Source: Acidobacteriota bacterium (GTDB lineage Bacteria; Acidobacteriota; CAIWXX01). Taken from it: DNA of 33,269 nt. The position numbers and the translations under genes are program-made. The DNA lies in the NCBI GenBank assembly GCA_016191015.1, contig JACPPM010000187.1, forward strand, positions 1 through 33,269, in the 5' to 3' direction. Positions 8,678 through 16,665 of the stretch are shown here, piece by piece. Below the pieces are notes generated by a model. That model was not told the DNA's origin. It did not search any database and worked only from the letters and a program-made list of their open reading frames with translations. Each line of letters starts with the position of its first letter. Within the stretch, counting starts at the first letter, position 1.

Positions 8678-9107
8678 TCATTCGTCTGGCGTCTGTTGGT
8701 CCTCCACCTGGGTGAGGATGGCCGCGGGGTCGCGCGGTTTCTCCTCGATGATTGGGACGGGGCGGAAGCTTTCCAGATGAGCGGCTACCCCGACCGGCCC
8801 GGACCCCGGACCGCCTCCGCCGTGCGGTGTGGAAAAAGTCTTGTGCAGGTTGATGTGCAGCACGTCCACGCCGAAGTCGCCGGGGCGGGCTTTGCCGAGC
8901 AGCGCGTTCATGGTGGCTCCGTCCATGTAGAGCTGCGCGCTGACCCCGTGGAGCGAACCGGCGATGCGGTCGATCTCGTCCTCGAAGAGTCCGAGCGTAT
9001 TCGGGTTCGTGATCATCACAGCGTCGACTTTGGGCGACAGGCGCTTGCACAGCTCTTCTCCGTTCAGCCTCCCGCGCGCGTCGCTGGCGATCTGCTGAAC
9101 ACGGGGG
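8678..9107 (-). pseudogene. gcvPB: Fragment of glycine dehydrogenase subunit 2 (gcvPB)
   Basis: On the minus strand about 130 codons encode a clear internal piece of the glycine cleavage P protein, subunit 2: IASDARGRLN, then VMITNPNTLGLFEDEI, YMDGATMNALLGKARPGD, and the pyridoxal-phosphate lysine site HINLHKTFSTPHGGGGPGSG (K in NLHK). The preceding N-terminal two hundred-odd residues and the C-terminal half are missing, and the frame ends after VPIIEEKPRDPAAIL with unrelated sequence. It is a non-functional remnant, between the nuclease-toxin-like gene and the vapBC pair. It shows that this interval was once housekeeping DNA. Confidence 0.85.
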
Positions 9108-9173
9108 TCGCCGATGTGCGCGCTGCCGGTCTCGATCCGGTAGCGGGAGAAGTTCCGCGTGCCTGCTGCACCG

Positions 9174-9206
9174 TTGACCCTTCACACAGTCACACATATA
9201 CTGTGT
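9174..9206 (+). promoter_or_regulatory. vapBC promoter with overlapping operator dyad
   Basis: TTGACC (9174-9179), a 17-base spacer and TATACT (9197-9202) form a strong promoter. ACACAGT (9184-9190) and ACTGTGT (9200-9206) are a perfect inverted repeat that covers the -10 box, as expected for autorepression by a ribbon-helix-helix antitoxin. The start of transcription should fall on or next to the ATG at 9209, so the message is probably leaderless. Confidence 0.7.
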
Positions 9207-9208
9207 AC

Positions 9209-9439
9209 ATGAAGAACATCACTCTGAGCATCGACGACAGAGTTCTGACGGAGGTGCGCCGCTATGCGGCGGCGCACGATTCCACGCTCAACGGCCTGGT
9301 TCGCGATTTCTTAACCCGTCTCGCCGAGAGCCAGAACCGGGCGCGCACCGCCCGTCGGCGCATCCGCGCACTCAGCAACCGCTCGGAGGCTCGCTGCGGC
9401 AGGATCACATGGAACCGGGACGCGCTCCATGAGCGTTGA
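9209..9439 (+). CDS. vapB: Ribbon-helix-helix antitoxin (VapB-like)
   Basis: This 76-residue protein begins MKNITLSIDDRVLTEVRRYA, the beta strand and first helix of a ribbon-helix-helix DNA-binding domain, followed by STLNGLVRDFLTRLAE as second helix. The C-terminal tail is strongly basic and should wrap the toxin. The open frame extends far upstream, but the promoter at 9174-9202 and the fold fix the start at 9209. It overlaps the PIN-domain toxin gene by 11 bases, the classic antitoxin-first arrangement. It is expected to neutralise the toxin and to repress the operon through the dyad at 9184-9206. Confidence 0.9.
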   Translation: MKNITLSIDDRVLTEVRRYAAAHDSTLNGLVRDFLTRLAESQNRARTARRRIRALSNRSEARCGRITWNRDALHER

Positions 9440-9848
9440 ATCTTTCCTCGACACGAACGTCCTCGTCTACGCCGCGACGGGACGGGATGCCCGGGAGTCG
9501 AAGCGAAAGCGGGCGCTGGAGCTGATCGAAGGCGAGAATTTCGGCCTTTCCGCTCAGGTGCTCCAGGAGTTCTATGTGACGGTCGTGCATAAGGCCGCCA
9601 TCACACTGACGCCCGCCCAGGCGCTCGAATGGATCGAGCAACTGGAAGCCTTCCCCTGCCTCCCGGTTGATGCTGCGCTGGTGAAGATCGCCGCCGAGTC
9701 GAGCGAGCGGCATCGGCTGGCCTACTGGGACGCGGCCATTCTCGCGGCAGCCGAGATCCTGGGTGCCCGCACTGTATACAGTGAAGACCTGAATCACGGG
9801 CAGCTCTACGGGGCCGTGCGGGTCTGCAATCCCTTCCGGCCGGGCTAA
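9429..9848 (+). CDS. vapC: PIN-domain ribonuclease toxin (VapC-like)
   Basis: This 139-residue protein is a PIN-domain endoribonuclease of the VapC type. The acidic metal-binding residues are present in order: D8 in FLDTNVLVYA, E47 in VLQEFYV, D101 in YWDAAILAAA and D120 in YSEDLNHGQ. Length is typical. The reading frame starts inside the antitoxin gene (11-base overlap), so the two are translationally coupled. The likely targets are tRNA or rRNA, as for other VapC enzymes; the exact one cannot be told from sequence. All catalytic residues are intact, so the pair is probably active. Confidence 0.92.
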   Translation: MSVESFLDTNVLVYAATGRDARESKRKRALELIEGENFGLSAQVLQEFYVTVVHKAAITLTPAQALEWIEQLEAFPCLPVDAALVKIAAESSERHRLAYWDAAILAAAEILGARTVYSEDLNHGQLYGAVRVCNPFRPG

Positions 9849-10178
9849 GCCCCTCTGTGCTGCGCCCCGATCTCGTAGCGGGACTGTTGGTAGGCCTTCG
9901 CCCTGAGCATGCCGGTGAACTCGTCGTGTGCGCTGGCGGCTCCGCAGTCAGCGCGATGGACATCGCACCCCGCTCGTGGGCGCGATTGTTGACTCAAGAC
10001 ACGAAAGGTCCTAGTCTGATCCCGTACTCCAGAGGCACTCCACGGAGCACGCTGCTCCATGGCAGACATCTGGCATCCCCGAGGCCGGCACATGGTGGCA
10101 CACAATGCGCCAATATTACTACAGTAGTAGTGTTTCGCAGTTCGATCGAAAGGGGGACCTCTTCCAGCCAGTGCGGAT
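9849..10178. other. Intergenic stretch before the kinase gene
   Basis: About 330 bases without a convincing gene. It contains a 13-base palindrome TACTACAGTAGTA at 10117-10129, about 50 bases upstream of the kinase frame. This resembles a shortened BlaI/CopY-type box, but the half-site spacing is not the usual one. No clear -35/-10 pair was found. Confidence 0.35.
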
Positions 10179-12839
10179 ATGGGAAGTCTCGAAGAGACGT
10201 CCGTCCCAGATACGCCATCATCCATGATTGAGAACTGCCCTCAATGCGGCCGAGCTGTGCCACACGGCGAGGATCTCTGTTCGCACTGCTCCACACGAGT
10301 TGGAGAGCGGCCCGAGACACACCTTCCGCCGCCAGATCGTGCGGCTCGATCCAGGAAGCAGGGGACTCTCCTTGGTGAGCGCTATCGGATCATGAGCCGT
10401 CTTGGCGCTGGGGCGATGGGCGAGGTTTACCGGGCCGAGGATTTGAGATTGGGGCAGGAGGTGGCGCTGAAGTTCCTCCCTCCCGGCCTCGCCGGCGATT
10501 CCAGGTGGATGGCTCGACTCCAGCAGGAAGTGAAGCTCGCTCGCCGAGTGTCCCACCCCAACGTCTGTCGCGTGCATGACGTAGGGGAAAGCTCGGCCGG
10601 GCTCTTCATCTCCATGGAGCATATCGACGGCGAGGATCTGGCCTCGTTGCTTCGCAGAGTGGGTCGATTGCCGTCCGAGAAAGTCACCGAGCTGGCCCGG
10701 CAGATGTGCGCAGGTCTCGCCGCGGCCCACGCAGCGGGGGTTCTGCACAGGGACCTCAAGCCTGCCAATGTGATGTTGGATTCCAAAGGGCGCGCTCACA
10801 TCACCGATTTCGGTTTGGCCATCGGTCGCGCCGAGGGCGCTCGGAGGGGCGAGGTCGCCGGCACTCCCACTTACATGGCCCCGGAGCAGATCGCCGGCGG
10901 GGAGCTCTCAGAGCAGACGGATCTCTATGCTCTCGGTGTCCTTCTCTATGAGCTGCTGACGGGCAAGCGTCCCTTCGCGGCGAGCTCCTGGAGCGAGCTT
11001 CGGAGAGTGCAGGAAGAGGGGCCCGTGCCGCTGCCATCGGCTTTGGTCTCAGGCGTCGATCCGGAGCTAGACGTGGTGATCGGTCGTTGCCTGGCACCCG
11101 ACCCCAGGGATCGCCCCGCTTCGGCTTTGGCAATCCTCACTGTTCTGAGTGGCGGCGATGAGCTTCAGGCGGCGCTTTCGGCGGGCCAGACTCCTACACC
11201 GGAGGCCGTGGCAAACGCAGCCGCTCCCGGTGCATTGCGACCGGCAGCAGCGTGGGCCTGCTTCGCTGCGACCGTGATCTCTTTCGCAGCGATGATCGTG
11301 CTTGGCAGAAGGGTGAGCGTTGTCGAGCGGTCTGCTCTGGAGCTTCCGCCCGACGTACTCGTCGCCCGGGCGCGCGACATGTTCCGCCAGCTGGGGTATG
11401 ACCAATGGGGCGATGTCGCCCGATGGGGATTCGAATACGATCAATCGGCACTGAGGCTTCTGACCAGGCGTGATGCGCCGCAAAGCCAGATCATGCCGAT
11501 TCTCTTCTGGTACCGGCAGGGTATCCCGGTGAGAGGCCGTCTCCGGTGGAACCGCATCACTGGCGAAGAGCCGCCGATTGCGCCCGGAGAGCTGGCCGCG
11601 ATCTTCGATCCGCGTGGCCGCCTTCTCAGCTTCGCTGCCCGGCCTGAGACGGTCGAGTCGGCCGGCTCTCCGTCACAGGAGGATAGTTGGGCGATGCTCT
11701 TCCGCTTCGCCGGCCTGGAGCCATCGGCATTCGAACGGCTTAAGTCTGCGATACTTCCGCCGGTCTACGCCGATTCTGTTCAGACATGGCAAGGCGTCGA
11801 TCGGGGCGAGGCTTCTGGATACACGGTCAAGGCTGCGGCATTGAACCACCGTCCTGTGTACTTCGAAGTGTGGGACCGTGCCGATTCGCAAAAGCGGGGG
11901 GCATCGATTGGCTCAGCGCGCTCTTCGGGCGCTTCCTCCGTATTCATCATGTGCATGCTTGGCGCGGCGGCCTTTCTTGCCAGGCACAACCTCCGATCCG
12001 GCCGCGGTGATCGACGAGGTGCCGCCAGGACCGCGGCCTTCGTCTTCACGACGGAGCTCATGGCGTGGATTGCGGGAGCGAATCACACGGCGGCCCTCGG
12101 ACTGGAAATGAGTCTCCTCACACAGGCTCTGGCCTGGGCTCTGTTCAGCGGTTCATGGGTGTGGCTGTTCTATGTCGCGCTCGAGCCTCATGTGCGCCGT
12201 CTCTGGCCCGAAAGCCTTGTTGCATGGAGTCGATTGCTGATGGGGCGGGTCACCGATGCAATGGTCGCTCGGGACATTCTCTTCGGTCTGCTGGCCACGT
12301 GTGTCACCGGATTGCTGGTCACGATCCTGGTCGCTGGATTTGTATCGGGCGGCGTGCTGCCGCTGCAGCGCGAGCTGGAGCCCCTCCTCGGGGCTCGGTT
12401 CGTCCTCCCTGGTTTCCTGGAGTCGCTCGTCGATGCCGTCACCCTCGGGCAGATGATGCTCTTGCTGCTTCTGCTGTCGCGGGTCGTGGCTAGGCGACGC
12501 CGTCTCGGGAGCTGGGTTTTCCTCGCGGTGGCCTTGGGTCTGCTGTCCCTTTCGACAAGCGCATTGGCGGGCACCTCCTTCCTGGCGGGTGTGGCTCCCC
12601 TGCTGCTCGCCGCGGTCCTCTGGCTGCTCCTGCTCACACGTCTGGGCCTGTTGGGGATGGTTACGTGCACGTTGGTCTTCATGCTCGGCATGTATCTTCC
12701 CGACGCCCTCAGTCTCTCGGCTTGGTATTCCTCGATACCGTGGTCCATCATCGCGTTCCTCATGGCACTGGCCGTTTTCGGGCTCTATTTCTCGGTAGGG
12801 AAGAGGCGACTCATTCCTGTGCCAGCTCTCGACACATGA
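10179..12839 (+). CDS. Zinc-ribbon Ser/Thr protein kinase with polytopic membrane C-terminus
   Basis: This 886-residue protein has a zinc ribbon (C20/C23 and C34/C37) and then a Hanks-type kinase domain: glycine loop GAGAMGEV (about 76), catalytic lysine K98 in VALK, HRDLKPAN with D192, DFG at 210-212, APE in TYMAPEQ, and DLYALGVLLYELLTG. A membrane helix (AAWACFAATVISFAAMIVLG, about 347-366) leads to a domain of about 200 residues, and then to some eight further hydrophobic helices to the end. This is the architecture of many acidobacterial kinases that sense envelope conditions. A second ATG at 10224, directly before the zinc ribbon, is an equally likely start; neither has a strong ribosome binding site. 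All key kinase residues are present. The gene stands alone, with a hairpin at its stop codon. Confidence 0.9.
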   Translation: MGSLEETSVPDTPSSMIENCPQCGRAVPHGEDLCSHCSTRVGERPETHLPPPDRAARSRKQGTLLGERYRIMSRLGAGAMGEVYRAEDLRLGQEVALKFLPPGLAGDSRWMARLQQEVKLARRVSHPNVCRVHDVGESSAGLFISMEHIDGEDLASLLRRVGRLPSEKVTELARQMCAGLAAAHAAGVLHRDLKPANVMLDSKGRAHITDFGLAIGRAEGARRGEVAGTPTYMAPEQIAGGELSEQTDLYALGVLLYELLTGKRPFAASSWSELRRVQEEGPVPLPSALVSGVDPELDVVIGRCLAPDPRDRPASALAILTVLSGGDELQAALSAGQTPTPEAVANAAAPGALRPAAAWACFAATVISFAAMIVLGRRVSVVERSALELPPDVLVARARDMFRQLGYDQWGDVARWGFEYDQSALRLLTRRDAPQSQIMPILFWYRQGIPVRGRLRWNRITGEEPPIAPGELAAIFDPRGRLLSFAARPETVESAGSPSQEDSWAMLFRFAGLEPSAFERLKSAILPPVYADSVQTWQGVDRGEASGYTVKAAALNHRPVYFEVWDRADSQKRGASIGSARSSGASSVFIMCMLGAAAFLARHNLRSGRGDRRGAARTAAFVFTTELMAWIAGANHTAALGLEMSLLTQALAWALFSGSWVWLFYVALEPHVRRLWPESLVAWSRLLMGRVTDAMVARDILFGLLATCVTGLLVTILVAGFVSGGVLPLQRELEPLLGARFVLPGFLESLVDAVTLGQMMLLLLLLSRVVARRRRLGSWVFLAVALGLLSLSTSALAGTSFLAGVAPLLLAAVLWLLLLTRLGLLGMVTCTLVFMLGMYLPDALSLSAWYSSIPWSIIAFLMALAVFGLYFSVGKRRLIPVPALDT

Positions 12840-12860
12840 CCCGGCCGCTGCGGGCCGGGT
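12839..12860 (+). terminator. Hairpin at the end of the kinase gene
   Basis: ACCCGGCC (12839-12846) and GGCCGGGT (12853-12860) form a perfect 8-bp GC-rich stem with a six-base loop, starting at the last base of the stop codon. No T-tract follows, so termination may be inefficient or need a factor. Confidence 0.45.
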
Positions 12861-13127
12861 ATGGCTGCTTGACAAGGTCCAGATCCGCTGAGTCGGCGCC
12901 ACTCGAGCCTGCCGAGTAGCTCAGGCTTGCGTTGTTCGCATGGGACTGGGATTCTCCACGTCTCGCCGACCGACGGTTGCCCAGATTTCCGTTCAGGCCT
13001 TTGTCTTCCAATCGCGCACGGAGGCCGTTGTTGAACTGGTCGAATCTCTTCAGGCCTTCTGCCGGGGTTTGGAGGAGATGCGCCCGGGGCGGCGCTGGCC
13101 CCGAAATCGCCTCCACCTCCGAATCGT

Positions 13128-14155
13128 GGCCACTTCGCGACCGGAAACCCGCAAGCCCTCGGTCTACAAACCGCGGCATCCCGAAAAGACGCCGTTCTTC
13201 GCCGTCCTCTATCATCACTTCGATGAGTTCAAAGCCGCCTACGAAGAACGCTTCCAGAAAGAGTACGGCCGGTGCCGCGCCGTCATCGACAAGGTCGTCG
13301 GGAAGTATTTTCAATGCGGCGTTTTCCTGGGGGGCTTCGGGCGCCTCAAGTGCCCGAAGTGCGGCGCCGAGAAGCTCCTCGCACTGAGCTGCAAGACACG
13401 AGCCTTCTGTCCCTCCTGCAGCACCAAACGCGCGCTCCTCTGGGCCGAATTCGTTCAAGAGAGGGTGCTAAAACCCGTGCCCCACCGCCACGTTGTTTTC
13501 ACCTTGCCGAAAATGCTGAGACCCTATTTCAAGTTTCACCGTGACCTCCTCCCGGTGCTCTGCCATGGTGCCTGGGACTCATTGCGCGAGTTCTTCGAAG
13601 CCTCGCTCTCCAAATGCGCGCTGCCTGGAGCGATCCACACGATCAACACCGTTTGAGATTTCCTTGGGTGGCAACCACGTATTCATGGAATCGTAACCTG
13701 CGGAGGCTTCTTGCCCAATGGTGAATTCAAGCCGGCCCCGGCGATTGACGCGAAGACCGTGCGGGAGCTCTTCGATGCCAAGGTCTTCTCGATGCTTCGC
13801 GATAAAGGTCTCATCTGCCACGAGAACGTGGACAAGATCAGGTCATGGAAGCACACGGGTTTCGACGCTTGGATTGGCCCTCCGATCACAGACACGAAGG
13901 AGATCGTGCAGCTCGGTATGTGCACCGTGCGAGCGCCGGCGGCTTCCGGTCGATTGATCGTAGATGACGGGCCCCGTGTGAAGTACTTCGCCTAAGGTAC
14001 ACGACCCGACCGAGACATTGGAGGCCTCTTCGAACCTCCTTCCCAGTCCCTCGACTACCTCGATTGGATCGCTCGCCTCACCCTGCACATCCCAGATCGA
14101 GGTTGCCGGCTGACACACTACATGGGATTATAGACAACTCCTGGCGAGGCTGCGA
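13128..14155 (+). pseudogene. IS91-family transposase, front and middle part, with in-frame stops
   Basis: From about 13128 the frame reads an IS91/IS801-type transposase: RHPEKTPFFAVLYHHFDEF, then a zinc-binding region (CPKCGAEKLLALSCKTRAFC, CPSC) and VPHRHVVFTLPKMLRPYF. At 13654-13656 a TGA interrupts TINTV and the same frame continues DFLGWQPRIHGIVTCGGF and NGEFKPAPAIDAKTVRELF, through RSWKHTGFDAWIGPP and PRVKYFA. A TAA follows, then in another frame SLDYLDWIARLTLHIPD and RLTHYMGL. Similarity ends around 14150. The missing C-terminal block of this family occurs at 25109-25293, eleven kilobases away on the same strand. The remnant is dead but still easily aligned. Confidence 0.85.
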
Positions 14156-14226
14156 CTCAGAGTGTGCTGGAACGATGCTGCGGGTTCCGGGCTGCGCTGG
14201 TCCTCGCCATAGCCTGGCTGAGCATC

Positions 14227-14256
14227 TTGACCTTTGCCTACGATCGCCGCATAGTA
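14227..14256 (+). promoter_or_regulatory. Possible promoter of the glycan cluster
   Basis: TTGACC (14227-14232) is followed after 17-18 bases by CATAGT/ATAGTA (14250-14256). The expected start of transcription is close to a GTG at 14262, which is in frame with the glycosyltransferase domain. It is the only promoter-like site seen ahead of the cluster and lies just past the IS91 remnant. Confidence 0.4.
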
Positions 14257-14261
14257 ACGGC

Positions 14262-16619
14262 GTGGTCCAGGCGCGCGAGTGCATCGAGCGGGGGCGGGTC
14301 TCTGTCGTCATTCCGACCTTCAACCGCCCTGTTCTTCTCGCGGAGGCGGTCCGGTCCGTTCTCGCCCAAACTGTGCCGGTCTACGAGATCGTGGTCGTCG
14401 ATGACGATTCAGAACGCTCCCACTACGCGGCCATCGACCGCCTCCGCCGGCTGGACCCGCGCGTGAAGATCCACCGTCTGCCCCGGCAGCGCGGCGCGGG
14501 CGCCGCGCGCAATCATGGCATCGAGGCATCGGGAGGAGACTTTGTCATCTTCCTGGACGACGACGACCTGTTGGACCCACGGATGGTCGAGAGTAGTCTT
14601 CGTTCCTTCGGACGATATCCTGAGTGCGACGTCGTTACTTGCGGAAGCAACATTTTCACATCCAACGGAACCGTTTTGCATCCCGTCGTTCCTGCGACCT
14701 TCGTGGACCCGAGGACGCTCGAACGGCATCCGTTCTCGCAGATCCTGCTTTACGGCATCGTCATTCACTCTTGCATGGTTCGCCGCAGAGCCATTGCGAA
14801 TGTGCGCTTCCCGGAGGACCTGTGCGTGGGCGAAGACTCCTACTTCTGGCTGCAGGTGGCTCGAGACGGTAGCCGGTTCAAGACGACTCCGGGGGCCTAC
14901 GCTCTGGTGCGCCGGCACGACGGGAATGCGACTGCCAGCGCGTCGCGGGACGTGAGAGTCAAGGAGTTCTACCGGAAGCTGATACGGGAAGGAATGGTTC
15001 AAGACCGCGCCGACGAGTTCTTCGCGCGTGCGCAGCTGTCGGCGCGGCTGGCGCGAAGGAACGACGTTAATTCTCTCACGCACTGGATCGTCCTCGCGAG
15101 GTGGGCGGATCTCCTTCCCAGGTTCCTCTGGATATATGTCGATGCGAAGCTCAAGCGCGCGCGGAACGCTCTTCGGCTCAGGTGCCGCGAGATGGCTGTA
15201 TTCCCGCAGGAAGCGCCTGCAGAGAGCCCCAGGCTCCTGTTCATTTCGCCGGTTGTCCCTTCACCGACCGGAAGCGGGATCGCCATGCGCGCGTTCAACA
15301 ATCTCTCCATTCTCAGCCAGCGGAATTCGGTCGATCTGCTTGTGGTGCGAACATCCTTTGGAGGGTGCGAGCTGCCGTCGGCCACGCGAAGCCTGTGCCG
15401 TGCCATCATCTGCCTGCCCCTGAAACGGGGCCGGGACTGGGACGCCAGCGCTCGGTGGTACGCCCGTGCTTTGCTCGAGCGGCTGGGCTGCGCGTGGGGA
15501 GCGCGGCCGATCGAATGGATCTGCGGGTGTCGACGTCGCGCTCGTCGTTTGTGCCTGCGACTTCGCGCGGACAGATACGACGTCATTCACGTGTTTCGCC
15601 TCTACATGAACCCGGTCGCACGTCTCCTCTGCCGGGACGGGTTTCGCGGCGTGCGCCAGCTCGACTTGGACGATGTTGAATCACGCACGCGGGCGAGAAT
15701 CGGGGACCTGCCGGTAGCGGAAGCGCGTAGTGGGTCGGCGCTCCGTGCGAAGCGAGACGCGGAGTGGTACGCAGAGACCGAACGAAACGACCTGGCCGGC
15801 CATGACCGGGTCTTCGTCTGTTCGGAAGCGGATAGAGCATGGGTGGCGGCGAGGGATCCTCGCGTTCGAATAGAAGTGCTTCCCAACGTCTATGAAGAAC
15901 GGCTTCCGAAGCATGCTCGCCGCGCACATCGTCCCTTCACTTTCCTCTTTGTCGGATCGCTAGGGTACGCCCCCAACATCGATGGCGTCTCGTTCTTCGT
16001 GGAACGAATCGCTCCGCTGATTGCGATGAAGGCTGGTACCGCATGGCGCTTCAGGGTCGCAGGCAGGGGGGTAACACCGGGACTGCGTTCGGGGCTCGCG
16101 CGGTATCCGTTTGTGGAGTTGGTCGGAGAGGTGTCCTCCGTTGAGCCGCTTTACCGCTCCGCCGATGCCGCCATCGTGCCGATCCGGGCGGGGGGAGGAA
16201 CGCGGATCAAGGTCATCGAAGCATTCGCCTACGGCGTCCCCGTGGTGACGACGACCTTGGGAGTCGAGGGTCTGGGCGCTGCGAGCGACAACCATGTGCT
16301 GATCGGCGACAATGAGGACGAGCTCGCCGCTCACTGTGCCCGGCTCATGTATGATCCTGACTCGAGGGCGCGTCTCGCGTGCAACGCCCGGAGGCTCCTG
16401 AGGGCATACTACAGCCCGGCTCTGCTCGCTCGCGTCCTGCACACTGCCTGCTGGGAAGCTGCCTCTCACGAAGACTCTCCGGACGCCGATGACGTGGCGC
16501 GGGCCGGCCGTCGAGGGACGGGCTCGTCGTTTGAGGCACCCATGAATGGCCCGAGAACCTCTTCGGTCGATCCCGAGGAGCCATCGGCCGTGCGCACCGT
16601 GCAGGGACTGTTTCAGTGA
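14262..16619 (+). CDS. Bifunctional GT2-GT4 glycosyltransferase fusion
   Basis: Two glycosyltransferases are fused. The first is GT2, GT-A fold: RVSVVIPTFNRPVLLAEAVR, VVDDDS, AARNHGIEASGGDFVIFLDDDD with the DxD motif, and a downstream GEDSYFWLQVA acidic block. The second, beginning around LLFISPVVPSPTGSGIAMR, is GT4, GT-B fold, with FTFLFVGSLGYAPNIDGV, AAIVPIRAGGGTRIKVIEAF and AYGVPVVTTTLGVEGL. The open frame extends back to 14064, but its first 66 codons overlap the IS91 remnant and resemble no glycosyltransferase. I prefer the GTG at 14262; ATG 14175 is another option. It is the first of seven co-directional genes. The fusion suggests two consecutive sugar additions. Sugars and acceptor cannot be told. 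Confidence 0.85.
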   Translation: MVQARECIERGRVSVVIPTFNRPVLLAEAVRSVLAQTVPVYEIVVVDDDSERSHYAAIDRLRRLDPRVKIHRLPRQRGAGAARNHGIEASGGDFVIFLDDDDLLDPRMVESSLRSFGRYPECDVVTCGSNIFTSNGTVLHPVVPATFVDPRTLERHPFSQILLYGIVIHSCMVRRRAIANVRFPEDLCVGEDSYFWLQVARDGSRFKTTPGAYALVRRHDGNATASASRDVRVKEFYRKLIREGMVQDRADEFFARAQLSARLARRNDVNSLTHWIVLARWADLLPRFLWIYVDAKLKRARNALRLRCREMAVFPQEAPAESPRLLFISPVVPSPTGSGIAMRAFNNLSILSQRNSVDLLVVRTSFGGCELPSATRSLCRAIICLPLKRGRDWDASARWYARALLERLGCAWGARPIEWICGCRRRARRLCLRLRADRYDVIHVFRLYMNPVARLLCRDGFRGVRQLDLDDVESRTRARIGDLPVAEARSGSALRAKRDAEWYAETERNDLAGHDRVFVCSEADRAWVAARDPRVRIEVLPNVYEERLPKHARRAHRPFTFLFVGSLGYAPNIDGVSFFVERIAPLIAMKAGTAWRFRVAGRGVTPGLRSGLARYPFVELVGEVSSVEPLYRSADAAIVPIRAGGGTRIKVIEAFAYGVPVVTTTLGVEGLGAASDNHVLIGDNEDELAAHCARLMYDPDSRARLACNARRLLRAYYSPALLARVLHTACWEAASHEDSPDADDVARAGRRGTGSSFEAPMNGPRTSSVDPEEPSAVRTVQGLFQ

Positions 16620-16665
16620 TTCGCGGTAGCTTCTCCGGAAGGCAGTGCATCGCGCGGATTCTGGC

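Noticed and set aside
8696-9208. Open frame that extends the antitoxin gene 170 codons upstream
   Set aside because: It runs antisense through the gcvPB remnant, and the promoter and fold place the antitoxin start at 9209.
9857-10231. Open frames on both strands between vapC and the kinase gene
   Set aside because: Neither has a plausible start signal or recognisable protein features.
14064-14261. N-terminal extension of the GT2-GT4 fusion
   Set aside because: The sequence is IS91 remnant read in another frame and has no glycosyltransferase similarity.
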